Shown here: positions 31,225 through 38,904 of the stretch, in pieces
Numbering within the stretch: position 1 is the first letter of the stretch
How the letters are laid out: the number at the start of each line of letters is the position of its first letter
Assembly (NCBI GenBank): GCA_014860445.1
Contig: JACZJT010000031.1
Location: 62,001 to 126,000, forward strand
DNA length: 64,000 nt
Direction: 5' to 3'
From: Burkholderiales bacterium
GTDB lineage: Bacteria > Pseudomonadota > Gammaproteobacteria > Burkholderiales > SG8-39
Notes under the pieces: model-generated
The model's input: the letters and a program-made list of their open reading frames with translations, nothing else
What the model was told of the DNA's origin: nothing
Database searches by the model: none
Position numbers and translations under genes: made by a program

Positions 31225-32852
31225 GCGGCGAGCCGACCGGAAATGGTGGTCGCTGTGCGGTAGTCCCCGTCGCAACCGGTGGCACGCGCCCACGTCACGG
31301 CTCACTCGAAGAGCGACGCCGGCTGGTCGCGGAATCGTTGCAGGTCGGGAATCCCGGGAATCGCGCGAAAGACCTGCCGGAGCAGGCCGATCCCAACCAC
31401 GACTGCCAGATCGAACTGAAGATCGAGGACGTCCGACCCTATGAGCATAACCCGCGACGCGCCAACAACGCCAAGTTCGCGGAAATCAAGGAATCGATCC
31501 GATCGAGCGGCATCCGAACTCCACTCACGGTAACGCGCCGACCGGGAGAAAGGCATTTCATCGTCGAGGCGGGCGGCAACACCCGGCTTCTCGCGCTCCA
31601 GCAACTCTGGGAGGAGACGCGAGATCCGCGTTTCGCAAAAGTCACGGTGATCTTTCGCCCATGGCGCTCTGAGGCCCACGTGCTCACCGCGCACTTGATC
31701 GAGAACGAGCAACGCGGCGAAATGACGTTTTGGGACAAGGCCAATGGCATTGCCGTCCTGAAGGGGCAGCTCGAACAGGAGAAGGGACACGCGCTCTCGT
31801 TGCGGCAGCTCGAAGAAGAGCTGAAGGCCATCGGATTTGCGGTCAACACGGCGACGCTCACCCATTATCTGTACGCGACCACGCGGCTGCGCATCCTCGG
31901 CGATGCGCTGCCTGCGCTGTCCGGCCTGGACGTGAAGACCATCCAGCCGCGACTCAACCTCATGAAGCGCTACGCGCAGATGCGTGGCGGAACAGGGGAG
32001 ACGGCTCTCTACGCAGGCGTGTTCGACCCCGTATTTCTGCGCCACGCCGATCAATACCGGCAAAACCAGGCGTTCGATGCATCGGATCTGTGCCAAGCCT
32101 GCGAGGAGGCACTGGCCCAGCATCTGGGTGAAAACGTCGCGCGGCTTCGCATGGTACTCGACGCTTTGGTGCAGTCACCGCACGCATCGCTCGATGCACT
32201 GTTCGAGACGGTGGGATCTGCGCTATCCAACGTGCCGGCATTACGCACACAGGCGCTCGGCCACGCGCCCGATGGGACTTCGGGTGTTAGCAGTGCTAAC
32301 GGTCCTCCCGGGCAATTTGAACGGCGGGCTGTGCCTCGCGCAGCCGCGCAAATGACAAATGTATTACACACGGACTTGGCTGCACTGCTCCGTCTGAAAG
32401 AATCGATTGCCCGGTTTGCCAAGCTCGCGAACGTCGCCGGCTGTGTGCAATCCTGGGACGCCGGGCCACTTGGCTACTACATGGAAATGCTGCCGACTCC
32501 CAGTGGCGAAGAGGGTCAACCAAGGCTTGAGCTACGAGCCTGGTGGCTGCTCGCCCTGGTTTCGGGGCAATTCCACCCAAGCGTGCGTGCGAGCCTGCCA
32601 GATGCGTCGCGCTGGCGTCGGCTTGCCACCAAGGAAGACGCCGACGACAAAGAAACGCCAAGCTTGATCGAGAGCGATCTCCCAGCCGTCATGCAGCTCG
32701 ACGCCGAATTCTTTGACTGGCTGCTCGACGGGCATGACGAGGTAGCCGTGACGTTCTGGGAAATCGTGAACCTCGCGCGGGAACTGCGAAGCGCGACGCC
32801 GCAGCAGATCGAGGTCTTCGAGCAGCCGAATTCGACCCCAGGGAATGGATGA
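31221..32852 (+). CDS. parB: ParB-family DNA-binding protein (ICE type)
   Basis: 543 residues, longer than chromosomal ParB, as in the PFGI-1-class ParB proteins. ParB/sulfiredoxin-like N-terminal domain: IELKIEDVRPYEHNPRRANN, then ESIRSSGIRTPLTVTRRPGERHFIVEAGGNTRLLALQQL and LTAHLIENEQRGEMTFWDKANGI (boxes I-II, about 60-175). An HTH region follows near 195-230. The C-terminal half is not recognised. A 15-bp near-palindrome repeated elsewhere in the element lies inside the gene at 32286-32300 and could be its binding site. It overlaps both neighbours. Confidence 0.88.
   Translation: MSGEPTGNGGRCAVVPVATGGTRPRHGSLEERRRLVAESLQVGNPGNRAKDLPEQADPNHDCQIELKIEDVRPYEHNPRRANNAKFAEIKESIRSSGIRTPLTVTRRPGERHFIVEAGGNTRLLALQQLWEETRDPRFAKVTVIFRPWRSEAHVLTAHLIENEQRGEMTFWDKANGIAVLKGQLEQEKGHALSLRQLEEELKAIGFAVNTATLTHYLYATTRLRILGDALPALSGLDVKTIQPRLNLMKRYAQMRGGTGETALYAGVFDPVFLRHADQYRQNQAFDASDLCQACEEALAQHLGENVARLRMVLDALVQSPHASLDALFETVGSALSNVPALRTQALGHAPDGTSGVSSANGPPGQFERRAVPRAAAQMTNVLHTDLAALLRLKESIARFAKLANVAGCVQSWDAGPLGYYMEMLPTPSGEEGQPRLELRAWWLLALVSGQFHPSVRASLPDASRWRRLATKEDADDKETPSLIESDLPAVMQLDAEFFDWLLDGHDEVAVTFWEIVNLARELRSATPQQIEVFEQPNSTPGNG
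32286..32300 (+). repeat. 15-bp near-palindrome, copy A (inside parB)
   Basis: GTTAGCAGTGCTAAC: 7-bp arms GTTAGCA/TGCTAAC around a central G. It is identical to copies at 35267, 47997 and 50028, all in the same orientation. Candidate parS or operator. Confidence 0.8.
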
Positions 32853-33394
32853 TGTTGCCGCTATCTGACACGCACGTCCGGCTGATCCTGCTCAACCACA
32901 TCGCGGTGAGGCTCAATGGCAACGATCCCGCCGAGCTTCTTGCCGCGGGCATCGAGACCGAGCAGCTTGAACACTTGAAGGAGTTGTCCGCGGGTGATTT
33001 GCATCGCCTGGCCGCCATGCGCGAACCGATGATCGCGGTCACCGTCGACGGCCACAGGCTCAAAGCGGGCCTGCGCGCGCTCGTGCTCACCAACGAGGCG
33101 AAAGCCTTGGAGACCTATTTCATTCGTCATGGAGCCTCCTGGACGATGATGAAGAGGTTTTTTAAGGTACGGCACAAGCTGACGCTTCAGCGCCGGCGTG
33201 AGTATGGGGTTCGCAGACCGCCCGGGCGAACTCCGCTTCCCGATATTGTCACCCGAGAGCGCGTCTGGCGCGTCTGGACGGCAATCAGCGAACCCGATCC
33301 ACGGGCGCGCTACTACCAGTTGCACCAGACGTTCTGCGGCCTGTCGCTGGAGGTGCTGGCGGCGGTGATCTCGGAATTCGAGAAAGACCTATGA
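32849..33394 (+). CDS. DUF2857-like ICE protein
   Basis: 181 residues. The position directly after parB and the sequence style (LNHIAVRLNGNDPAELLAAGI, LRARGI-like helix-rich middle, MMKRFFKVRHKLTLQRRREYGV with an HTH-like basic stretch) match the DUF2857 proteins that follow parB in PFGI-1-class elements. It is probably a DNA-binding regulator; activity is unknown. It overlaps parB and the next gene by 4 bp each. Confidence 0.7.
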   Translation: MMLPLSDTHVRLILLNHIAVRLNGNDPAELLAAGIETEQLEHLKELSAGDLHRLAAMREPMIAVTVDGHRLKAGLRALVLTNEAKALETYFIRHGASWTMMKRFFKVRHKLTLQRRREYGVRRPPGRTPLPDIVTRERVWRVWTAISEPDPRARYYQLHQTFCGLSLEVLAAVISEFEKDL

Positions 33395-33771
33395 ACACAC
33401 TCTCCGCGACCGCTCCGCGGCTGAACCCGGAACTGCTGCTGCAAATCCTCGACCTTCCGGTGAGCTTTCATCGATGTCTGGTTCCGATCACCGGAAGCGT
33501 CACGGCGGCGTTGCTGCTCTCGCAAGCGATATGCACGGCACAGGAAGCCGATCCCACCTTGAACGGATGGTTCAGTAAATCGCAGGACGAGTGGGGGGAA
33601 GAGACGGGGCTTTCTCGCTGGGAGCAGGAGACGGCCAGACGGGTGCTTCGCGAAGCAGGCTTCCTGGAGGAGCAACGCTTCGGCATGCCGGCCAAGCTCT
33701 GGTACCGGGTGTGCCCTGAACGGGTGTGGCGCGCACTGCAGGAACGCGCGGCGGCGCTTACCCCACGCTGA
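33391..33771 (+). CDS. Single-module STY4528/Rep-like winged-helix protein
   Basis: 126 residues made of one module: FHRCLVPITGSVTAALLLSQA, then a WF-x-K-x(3)-EW-x(2)-ETGLSRWEQETARRVLREAGFLEEQ winged-helix half. The next gene contains two more copies of this module, so it looks like a duplicated and split unit. Similar modules occur in replication-initiator-like proteins, but no function is shown. It overlaps the previous gene by 4 bp. Confidence 0.65.
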   Translation: MNTLSATAPRLNPELLLQILDLPVSFHRCLVPITGSVTAALLLSQAICTAQEADPTLNGWFSKSQDEWGEETGLSRWEQETARRVLREAGFLEEQRFGMPAKLWYRVCPERVWRALQERAAALTPR

Positions 33772-33780
33772 CCTCGGTGC

Positions 33781-35229
33781 GTGGATTCCAATGTGGGGAA
33801 CGACGGTGATGCCAGCGTTCATGGAGCGAATGAAACACGTCCGATTGGAGTCGCTGAAGAACTGGCGCTCGTTTGGCCACTCCTGGGCAGGCAGATCGCG
33901 TTCCACCGCAGGCTCGTGGATGTGACGGCGAGCGTGAAGGCTGCGCTCCTTCTATCGCAGGCGATTTACTGGACGCGGCACGGCCGGGATATCGAGCAGC
34001 GCGCCGGATGGTTCTACAAGACGATGGGGCAGTGGGAGATGGAAACGGGACTTTCTACGAAGGAACAGGTGGGTGCGCGGCAAATTCTCCGGCGGCTCGC
34101 GATTCTCGACGAGCAGCGCGTCGGTGTGCCTGCCAAGCTCCATTTCCGGCTTGCCCTCGAGGAGCTCGGCACCCTCCTGTCAGACAGGATCGGAATGCGC
34201 GCATTCTGCGTAGACTGGGATGACGGTGCGCTGGTGGCCGAACTCCTCGGGCCGGCGCTTTCCTACCATCGCACTCTCGCGGTGGTCTCCGGTGGCGTCA
34301 ATGCAGGGCTCATGCTCTCGCGTGGCTTGTACTTGACCCGCCGGCAATCGAGGAAACAGTCGGGCGGCTGGTTCTGCGGGACGGCCACGCTATGGACGCA
34401 AGAGATTGGCCTTAGCCGGCGGGAGCAGGAGACCGCGCGGCGCGACCTGGGGCGCCTCAGCATCTGGGAGGAGGCGATCTCGGGGATTCCCCCTCGCGTC
34501 TTTGCTCGGATAAGGCTCGCCTGCCTGCTTGCGAGGCTCGCCGAGTACGCGCGCAGCAGTCCTCGGTTCGCGCACCGGTCCGTCGCTCTGGCTGCGCCAG
34601 TATGTGGCGTTCCCACAAACAGATTTGCACAAAATGGCGAAACTGGATTGCGGCAATCCAACATTCTTGTTTCGCCAAATGCGCCAAATCAGTTTCGCCA
34701 AAACCGCCATCACAGTTTCGCCGAAAGCGCCATATCACATATAACAGGTAGTACAAGAGTATTAGTACAACCACCAGAACCGGAAAACGAGCGCGTTGAT
34801 TCCAGCGACACGCCGTTACCGCGTGGTGGTGATTGGATCTTTCCAGCCGGATTGACCCCGGAAGAGAAAAGCGCCGCCAGCGCTCTCGTTCTGCGCTGCC
34901 CGGCGCTTGCGCAAGCACTCCTTGATGAGTTGACTGCACGCATGCGCGCGAACGCGGTACGAACGAGTCCCATCGCTTACCTGCGCGGTATGGTCACGCG
35001 TGCCCAGGCGGGAGCATTTATCCCCGAACTGGGGCTGGGCGTTGCTGCTGCCAGAAGAAAACGCCGCGAGGAAGCGATCTCGCGAGCGCAGAGGGAAGCA
35101 GAAGAACGGCGACTCGCGGTGGAGCGCGCAAGCCCTGAATATCAGGTCAAGGTTGCCGAACACCGGGCCAAGATTCGCGAGATGCTCGACACGGTGCAAG
35201 TGCGGCGTCCTCGGCGCGAGACGCCATGA
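33781..35229 (+). CDS. STY4528-family-like ICE protein with two tandem winged-helix modules
   Basis: 482 residues from a GTG. Module 1 (about 35-130) has FHRRLVDVTASVKAALLLSQAIY ... GLSTKEQVGARQILRRL; module 2 (about 155-250) has YHRTLAVVSGGVNAGLMLSRGLY ... GLSRREQETARRDLGRL. The Asn/Gln-rich linker (about 270-330) has lower GC. The C-terminal helical domain has TPEEKSAASALVLRCPALAQALLDELTARM and a charged coiled coil. Position and layout match the STY4528 proteins of PFGI-1-class elements. Role unknown, perhaps DNA binding or replication. Confidence 0.68.
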   Translation: MDSNVGNDGDASVHGANETRPIGVAEELALVWPLLGRQIAFHRRLVDVTASVKAALLLSQAIYWTRHGRDIEQRAGWFYKTMGQWEMETGLSTKEQVGARQILRRLAILDEQRVGVPAKLHFRLALEELGTLLSDRIGMRAFCVDWDDGALVAELLGPALSYHRTLAVVSGGVNAGLMLSRGLYLTRRQSRKQSGGWFCGTATLWTQEIGLSRREQETARRDLGRLSIWEEAISGIPPRVFARIRLACLLARLAEYARSSPRFAHRSVALAAPVCGVPTNRFAQNGETGLRQSNILVSPNAPNQFRQNRHHSFAESAISHITGSTRVLVQPPEPENERVDSSDTPLPRGGDWIFPAGLTPEEKSAASALVLRCPALAQALLDELTARMRANAVRTSPIAYLRGMVTRAQAGAFIPELGLGVAAARRKRREEAISRAQREAEERRLAVERASPEYQVKVAEHRAKIREMLDTVQVRRPRRETP

Positions 35230-35327
35230 ACTCGACCGCCACGCCTACGAAGCCAGCGCTGCTGCCGTTAGCAGTGCTAACGCTTCTCGTGGCGCCTAGC
35301 GAAGCGCAATCGGCGATTTATCACTGA
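35226..35327 (+). CDS. 33-residue hydrophobic peptide overlapping the previous stop (tentative)
   Basis: ATG 35226 shares ATGA with the preceding stop and encodes 33 residues: a short polar start ending in lysine, a hydrophobic stretch LLPLAVLTLLVAP and a Ser-Glu-Ala-Gln tail. It has the shape of a secreted or membrane micro-peptide. The hydrophobic core is encoded by copy B of the 15-bp near-palindrome, so the frame may be incidental. Confidence 0.3.
   Translation: MNSTATPTKPALLPLAVLTLLVAPSEAQSAIYH
35267..35281 (+). repeat. 15-bp near-palindrome, copy B
   Basis: GTTAGCAGTGCTAAC in the 108-bp gap before the PFL_4669-like gene, 57 bp upstream of its ATG. The position would suit a promoter operator. 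Confidence 0.8.
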
Positions 35328-35337
35328 GGAATCTTCG

Positions 35338-36444
35338 ATGGCAATGAAAAAACGAGCAAAGCCGAACGCGGTGCCCGCCGGCGGCATCGATCCGGCAGCG
35401 GCTGCCGTAATCGATCAGGCGCTTGCCCTGGTATTCCCGGTAAGCCCCGATTCGCCTTTTGCGGACGGCTACGACATCGCCTCGGAGCGCGATGCGCTGG
35501 CGGATCTCGTGGCAGCAGAAAACCCCGATCAGGGCGATCCGCGTTGGGCCAGGCTCGTCAAACTACGCGGACGGGAAAGCGAGTTGCGCGAGATGTCGCG
35601 GAGCGAAGCTCGGCGCCAACCGCCTGCCGCCCCCGTGGCGGTCCAGCCAGCGAGCCGCGTCGAGAAACTGGGGCAACTGGCGGACGCCACGCCGGACACG
35701 ATGACGCTGCATACCAAGGACGCCTATCGCATGTTCACCGGCCGTCCCGGAGATGCCGAGGGCGGGTTACCGCCTATCCCCGGAGGAAAGCGCTTTGCAG
35801 CGGTCCTCAAATCCATCTGGCACCTGTCGGCGAACGACAACCCGTACGCCGACTGGATCCTGGTCCGCATGTACGCCGGTCTGGTCGCGATCCGTGCCCA
35901 TCTGAGCCGCGCGATCACGGTGCGCGAGGAAGCGATCGATCTCCTCAAGCGCAAAGGCCTGACGCTGTCCGTGATGGGTTCGCGCAGCCCCAAGACCGTG
36001 GAACTCGGGTTTCGCAGTCCTTACGGCTACGCCACCGCGGAGGCGATCGTCGAGTTCGACTACTACGTGCGGATGATCAAGACCCTCATTCACAAGGATC
36101 GCATGAGCGACGGGGAGGGGCGGACAGCGATCCGCGAAGTCGGCCGGGAGATGCGCGCCTTGTTCCTCGATCCGATCCGCTGGGAGCGGCAGCTCCTGCG
36201 CGAGGAGCTGCGGCCATTGAGCCGCAGCGATTTCCTGCCGGGAGCGGACGAGACGGCGCGCCAGCGTGTACGCGCCACGGTCGCTCTGTTCGGCGAAGTG
36301 CCGCGCAAGGTGTTTACCGGTGCGGAGGCGCCCCGTCATACGCGGCGCCGCGTGAAGCTGACCGATGCCGAGCTGCGCCTCCTGGGACAGGCCTCGCTCA
36401 CCGCTGCCGAGGATCCGCGGCAGCCCGACACGGAACTGCTGTGA
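35338..36444 (+). CDS. TIGR03761/PFL_4669-family-like ICE protein
   Basis: 368 residues. The Lys-rich start is followed by a disordered region, then a core with TMTLHTKDAYRMFTGRPGDAEGGLPPIPGGKRFAAVLKSIW (in parts near residues 120-165) and NPYADWILVRMYAGLVAIR; the integrating-element protein family named after PFL_4669 has this layout and neighbourhood. Shine-Dalgarno GAGGAA precedes the ATG. Function unknown. The DUF3158-type gene that usually sits nearby is not recognisable; only a 35-codon frame (36489-36596) remains before ssb. Confidence 0.72.
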   Translation: MAMKKRAKPNAVPAGGIDPAAAAVIDQALALVFPVSPDSPFADGYDIASERDALADLVAAENPDQGDPRWARLVKLRGRESELREMSRSEARRQPPAAPVAVQPASRVEKLGQLADATPDTMTLHTKDAYRMFTGRPGDAEGGLPPIPGGKRFAAVLKSIWHLSANDNPYADWILVRMYAGLVAIRAHLSRAITVREEAIDLLKRKGLTLSVMGSRSPKTVELGFRSPYGYATAEAIVEFDYYVRMIKTLIHKDRMSDGEGRTAIREVGREMRALFLDPIRWERQLLREELRPLSRSDFLPGADETARQRVRATVALFGEVPRKVFTGAEAPRHTRRRVKLTDAELRLLGQASLTAAEDPRQPDTELL

Positions 36445-36635
36445 GATCGCAGTCGCGGAGCGGTGAGTATCGGGTCTGGGGAAGCGCCATGACGACATCG
36501 CTGCAACGGTTTCCCGTGGAACACCACGCACCAGAGCGCTGGGCCAGCGCTGTGATCGTGAGAACGGATCGCGCGCGAATGGAGCAGCGTGGCTGAGTGT
36601 GGATCAGTGAGTCAATCAACCGAACGGAGGTAGAT

Positions 36636-37031
36636 ATGTCGAACGAGTTTCGTGGAACTGGAAATGCGGGTGACCAGCCGCTCTTGAAGACGGTCCTGGT
36701 CGGCAACGAGGAACGGCAGGTGGCCGAGCTTCGGGTGTTCTTCGACGAGTACCGCCAGGACGGCAACGGCGCTCTGGAGCAGACCGGTGGATTCTGGCTC
36801 GACGTCAATGTCTGGGGCGAGCGACATGCAGCCGAGGTTGCGCAGATCGTGAAGAAGGGCGCCCGCGTGCATGTCATCGGGCGGCTTGCCGAGAGCAAGT
36901 GGATTGTGACGGAGACTGGCGAGGAGCGCCGTGCATTGCATCTGAACGCGGACCGTCTTTTTCTGAGCCTCGCACGGCTTGCTGAGGCCCGATTCAAGCC
37001 GCGGCGAGAGGCGTCCGAAGCTCGGGCGTGA
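36636..37031 (+). CDS. ssb: Single-stranded DNA-binding protein (ICE type)
   Basis: 131 residues from ATG 36636 with GGAGGT 5 nt upstream. OB-fold with TVLVGNEERQVAELRVFFDEY, GGFWLDVNVWGERHAAEVAQIVKKGARVHVIGRL and the conserved tryptophans. It lacks the acidic DDDIPF-type tail of chromosomal SSB, as in ICE SSB-like proteins. It probably coats single-stranded DNA during element replication. Confidence 0.8.
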   Translation: MSNEFRGTGNAGDQPLLKTVLVGNEERQVAELRVFFDEYRQDGNGALEQTGGFWLDVNVWGERHAAEVAQIVKKGARVHVIGRLAESKWIVTETGEERRALHLNADRLFLSLARLAEARFKPRREASEARA

Positions 37032-37046
37032 GCTTGCGAGAGCCAG

Positions 37047-37379
37047 ATGACGTTCCACAGTAGCCGTGAGCCGACGTGCTTCCCGAGTGCGGAAGAACTC
37101 CGGATGGTCCGGGGGATTGCGCGGCTCGCGCTGCTGGAGGCGGCACGCCAAGGCGAGTACCGCGCGTCCTTTCACGGTTTTCGCGTTCAGGCCCTGCGCC
37201 AATGCTCGGCACCGGGTTCCGATGTCTTCGTTGAAGTGAACCTCTGCGTGAGCTTCGGGAAGAATCTTGTTGAGCGCAGCCTCGTGGCCATGGACATGCC
37301 GCAGCCACCATGCGCGGGGCTTTCGGCGAGGCCAGAGGCTGCCACGACCGATGCCGGCGCGATGGAACCAATGCCGTGA
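37047..37379 (+). CDS. Hypothetical element protein
   Basis: 110 residues from an ATG 15 bp after ssb. The first half (SAEELRMVRGIARLALLEAARQGEYRASFHGF) is helical and gene-like; the C-terminal part is low-complexity Ala/Pro. No family recognised. The close spacing to ssb supports co-transcription, but weak ribosome binding leaves doubt. Confidence 0.45.
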   Translation: MTFHSSREPTCFPSAEELRMVRGIARLALLEAARQGEYRASFHGFRVQALRQCSAPGSDVFVEVNLCVSFGKNLVERSLVAMDMPQPPCAGLSARPEAATTDAGAMEPMP

Positions 37380-37462
37380 ACGGTGGTCATCTGATTTGAA
37401 TAGGTGCTGCTCGACTCCCTGCGACATGGGTCGCGTCGAGCAGAAGCGGTCCGAGTTTTACG

Positions 37463-37570
37463 TTGGCTGTGTCAGCCCGCCCGATGCCCGTTACGCATCG
37501 CCCTACGCTCGCGAGAGCGCCGAAACCGGTCAGATCTCCTGAGAACCGGTGGCCGCAAGGCTCGGAGGTA
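37463..37570 (+). ncRNA. Pseudoknot-like structured RNA, copy 1 (upstream of the DUF3577 leader)
   Basis: Hairpins GGCTG/CAGCC, GATGC/GCATC and CGCTC-GCGA-GAGCG are followed by a core: ACCGGT (37525-37530) pairs with ACCGGT (37545-37550), GATCTCC (37533-37539) pairs with GGAGGT (37564-37569), and GCC-GCAA-GGC (37552-37561) sits between them. The two long pairings cross, giving a pseudoknot. Three other copies preserve all pairings with compensatory changes. Confidence 0.72.
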
Positions 37571-37587
37571 GTTGTCAGTTGTTTCAT

Positions 37588-37658
37588 CCCAGTCGGGGAT
37601 TCCTATCCCCGGTTGGGGCATGGTCTCCCCATTTTTTTCATGTGAAAAGGAGACCATC
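37588..37658 (+). promoter_or_regulatory. Structured 5' leader of the DUF3577-like gene
   Basis: Hairpin CGGGGAT-TCCT-ATCCCCG (37594-37611), then GGGG...CCCC running into ATTTTTTT (terminator-like), then GGTCTCC (37622-37628), which is complementary to GGAGACC (37649-37655), the Shine-Dalgarno just before the ATG. This could be a transcriptional attenuator or a translation switch. It resembles the published radC/DUF3577-type RNA motifs, but I cannot assign it. Confidence 0.65.
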
Positions 37659-38099
37659 ATGTCCGAGCAATCCCAGGCAACAAGTCCGTCGTCGTTCTTC
37701 AACTTGCACGTCGAAGGCGTCGGCTATCTCAATCGCGTGCGCACGGTAAAGCCCAAGAATGGGCAGGAGTTTCTCGCCTGCACCGTGTCCGCGATCCGAG
37801 GCAGCATCGATGCCGTCGCCTACACCAAGTTCGAGTGCAGGGTGAGCGGCGCCGAGGCGAAGAAGATCGTCAAGCTGCTGGAGCCCGATGTTGCGGCCGA
37901 GAAGGCCGTGCTCATCGGCTTCAAGATCGCCGACATCTATCCCGAACTGTTCACCTACGAGAAAGGTGACAAGAAGGGACAAGCCGGCGTGAGCATCAAG
38001 GGCCGTCTGCTCCGGGTCAAGTTCGCCAAGGTCAACGGCGAAGCAGTCGACCTGCCGCAACCGGCGCCATCGAGCGAACCCGACAGCGCCGCGGCCTAG
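37659..38099 (+). CDS. DUF3577 / STY4534-family-like ICE protein
   Basis: 146 residues from ATG 37659 with AAAAGGAGACC upstream. The core FFNLHVEGVGYLNRVRTVKPKNGQEFLACTVSAIRGS and KFECRVSGAEAKKIVKLLEP is typical of this ICE replication-associated family. A frame extending upstream to TTG 37572 crosses the leader hairpins and is not preferred. A truncated second copy with the same leader lies at 50414. Biochemical role unknown. Confidence 0.8.
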   Translation: MSEQSQATSPSSFFNLHVEGVGYLNRVRTVKPKNGQEFLACTVSAIRGSIDAVAYTKFECRVSGAEAKKIVKLLEPDVAAEKAVLIGFKIADIYPELFTYEKGDKKGQAGVSIKGRLLRVKFAKVNGEAVDLPQPAPSSEPDSAAA

Positions 38100-38129
38100 T
38101 CGTTCGCATCAGGCAGTAGTTCTTTCACC

Positions 38130-38191
38130 CCCCGGGGGAGATCTCTCTCCCCGGGGGAGCGGTCTCCCCGTCTTTCTTCAAGGAGACTGTC
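38130..38191 (+). promoter_or_regulatory. Structured leader of micro-protein 1
   Basis: Two GC-rich hairpins: CCCGGGGGAGA/TCTCCCCGGGG and GGGGAG-CGGT-CTCCCC, then a T-rich tract. GGTCTCC (38161-38167) can pair with GGAGACT (38182-38188), the ribosome binding site of the following ATG, with one G-U pair. Same layout as the DUF3577 leader. Confidence 0.62.
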
Positions 38192-38299
38192 ATGACTGTC
38201 ATGAAAGAGGCCCTGTGGAACGTGATCACTGATTTCAAGCTCATGGTCCTGATCATCTTCCTTTCCCAGGTCATCGCGATCGCCAAAGCGATCGCCTGA
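38192..38299 (+). CDS. Single-pass membrane micro-protein 1 (35 residues)
   Basis: MTVMKEALWNVITDFKLM, then a hydrophobic run VLIIFLSQVIAIAKAIA. Shine-Dalgarno AGGAGAC. It is paralogous to the next micro-protein: both share KxALWNVIT near the start, one transmembrane helix and an AI-rich end. The short amphipathic start plus helix suggests an inner-membrane peptide. No family recognised. Confidence 0.68.
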   Translation: MTVMKEALWNVITDFKLMVLIIFLSQVIAIAKAIA

Positions 38300-38315
38300 C
38301 CATCGTCGAAAACCT

Positions 38316-38392
38316 CTCCTTCGGGCGGGGTTTTCACCTGTGGGCAAACCCAGAGGTGAAAACCCCGCCAACCACTTGAAGGAGAGGCCGCC
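38316..38392 (+). promoter_or_regulatory. Structured leader of micro-protein 2
   Basis: A 16-bp near-perfect hairpin: GGCGGGGTTTTCACCT pairs with AGGTGAAAACCCCGCC around a short GGG-CAAA-CCC loop hairpin. It ends about 21 nt before the ATG at 38393, just upstream of AAGGAGAGG. Confidence 0.65.
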
Positions 38393-38491
38393 ATGAAGCA
38401 AGCGCTGTGGAATGTCATCACCAACCTGAGGATTGTTTTGCTCTGCGTTGCAATCTCGCAGCTCATCGACATTGCCGCGATCCTGAAATGA
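38393..38491 (+). CDS. Single-pass membrane micro-protein 2 (32 residues)
   Basis: MKQALWNVITNLRIVLLCVA, then ISQLIDIAAILK. Shine-Dalgarno AAGGAGAGG. It is paralogous to the 35-residue protein at 38192: shared ALWNVIT start, conserved ISQ/LSQ centre and hydrophobic helix. Two conserved copies with separate ribosome binding sites and leaders argue for real translation. Confidence 0.68.
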   Translation: MKQALWNVITNLRIVLLCVAISQLIDIAAILK

Positions 38492-38542
38492 GGTCCTTGC
38501 AGCCCGTCGCATTTGACCTACGGAACCGGCGAATAGGTCCCG

Positions 38543-38680
38543 GAGCCCCTCGCAAGAGGGGCTCTACCCAAACCGGCGGCGACGCCGGCTTGGGTAGGGA
38601 AACAGTACGAATCCTCTGGCGTGGTTTGCGCCAGTGTCGATAACACGCGTTGAGTGCTCACTGCCAGCCTTAAGGCAGTG
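38543..38680. other. Array of perfect hairpins between micro-protein 2 and radC
   Basis: Four back-to-back hairpins: GAGCCCCTC-GCAA-GAGGGGCTC (38543-38564); CTACCCAA...CCGGCG-GCGA-CGCCGG...TTGGGTAG (38564-38597); CTGGCG/CGCCAG (38616-38634); CACTGCC/GGCAGTG (38659-38680). Two loops are GNRA tetraloops. Either a structured RNA 3'/5' region or a single-strand DNA structure. Confidence 0.6.
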
Positions 38681-38686
38681 CCCTTG

Positions 38687-38735
38687 AAAACCGGCCTGAT
38701 CTCCTGCAAGCCGGTGGCCGAAAGGCCTGGAGGTA
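38687..38735 (+). ncRNA. Pseudoknot-like structured RNA, copy 2 (upstream of the radC leader)
   Basis: ACCGGC (38690-38695) pairs with GCCGGT (38710-38715), GATCTCC (38698-38704) pairs with GGAGGT (38729-38734), and GGCC-GAAA-GGCC (38716-38727) lies between. Relative to copy 1 one U-A pair became C-G in the first stem and the loop changed GCAA to GAAA, still GNRA. Confidence 0.72.
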
Positions 38736-38837
38736 AGTGTCGTGCATTAGGTCGCAGCAGTGGTCCGCTGGACCGACTTCACGCCCGGACTCACGTCCGG
38801 CGAGATCGTCGCGATTAAGCAGTTTTCGAAGTCTTTC

Positions 38838-38904
38838 AACCCTTGGGGAACGTCTCTTCCCCGAGGGGGGAGGTGTTCCCCTTTCTTTTGTAAAGGAGAA
38901 CACC
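38838..38904 (+). promoter_or_regulatory. Structured leader of radC
   Basis: Hairpin GGGGAA...TTCCCC followed by GGGG...CCCC and a T-rich tract. GGTGTTC (38872-38878) is complementary to GAACACC (38898-38904), immediately before the ATG. In the DUF3577 leader the same pairing is GGTCTCC/GGAGACC, so the pairing is kept while the sequence differs. Confidence 0.65.

Noticed and set aside
37572-37658. Upstream in-frame extension of the DUF3577 gene from TTG 37572 with GGAGGT before it
   Set aside because: It runs through the leader hairpins, and the equivalent frame is not in phase in the second copy at 50.3 kb; GGAGGT is explained by the pseudoknot stem.
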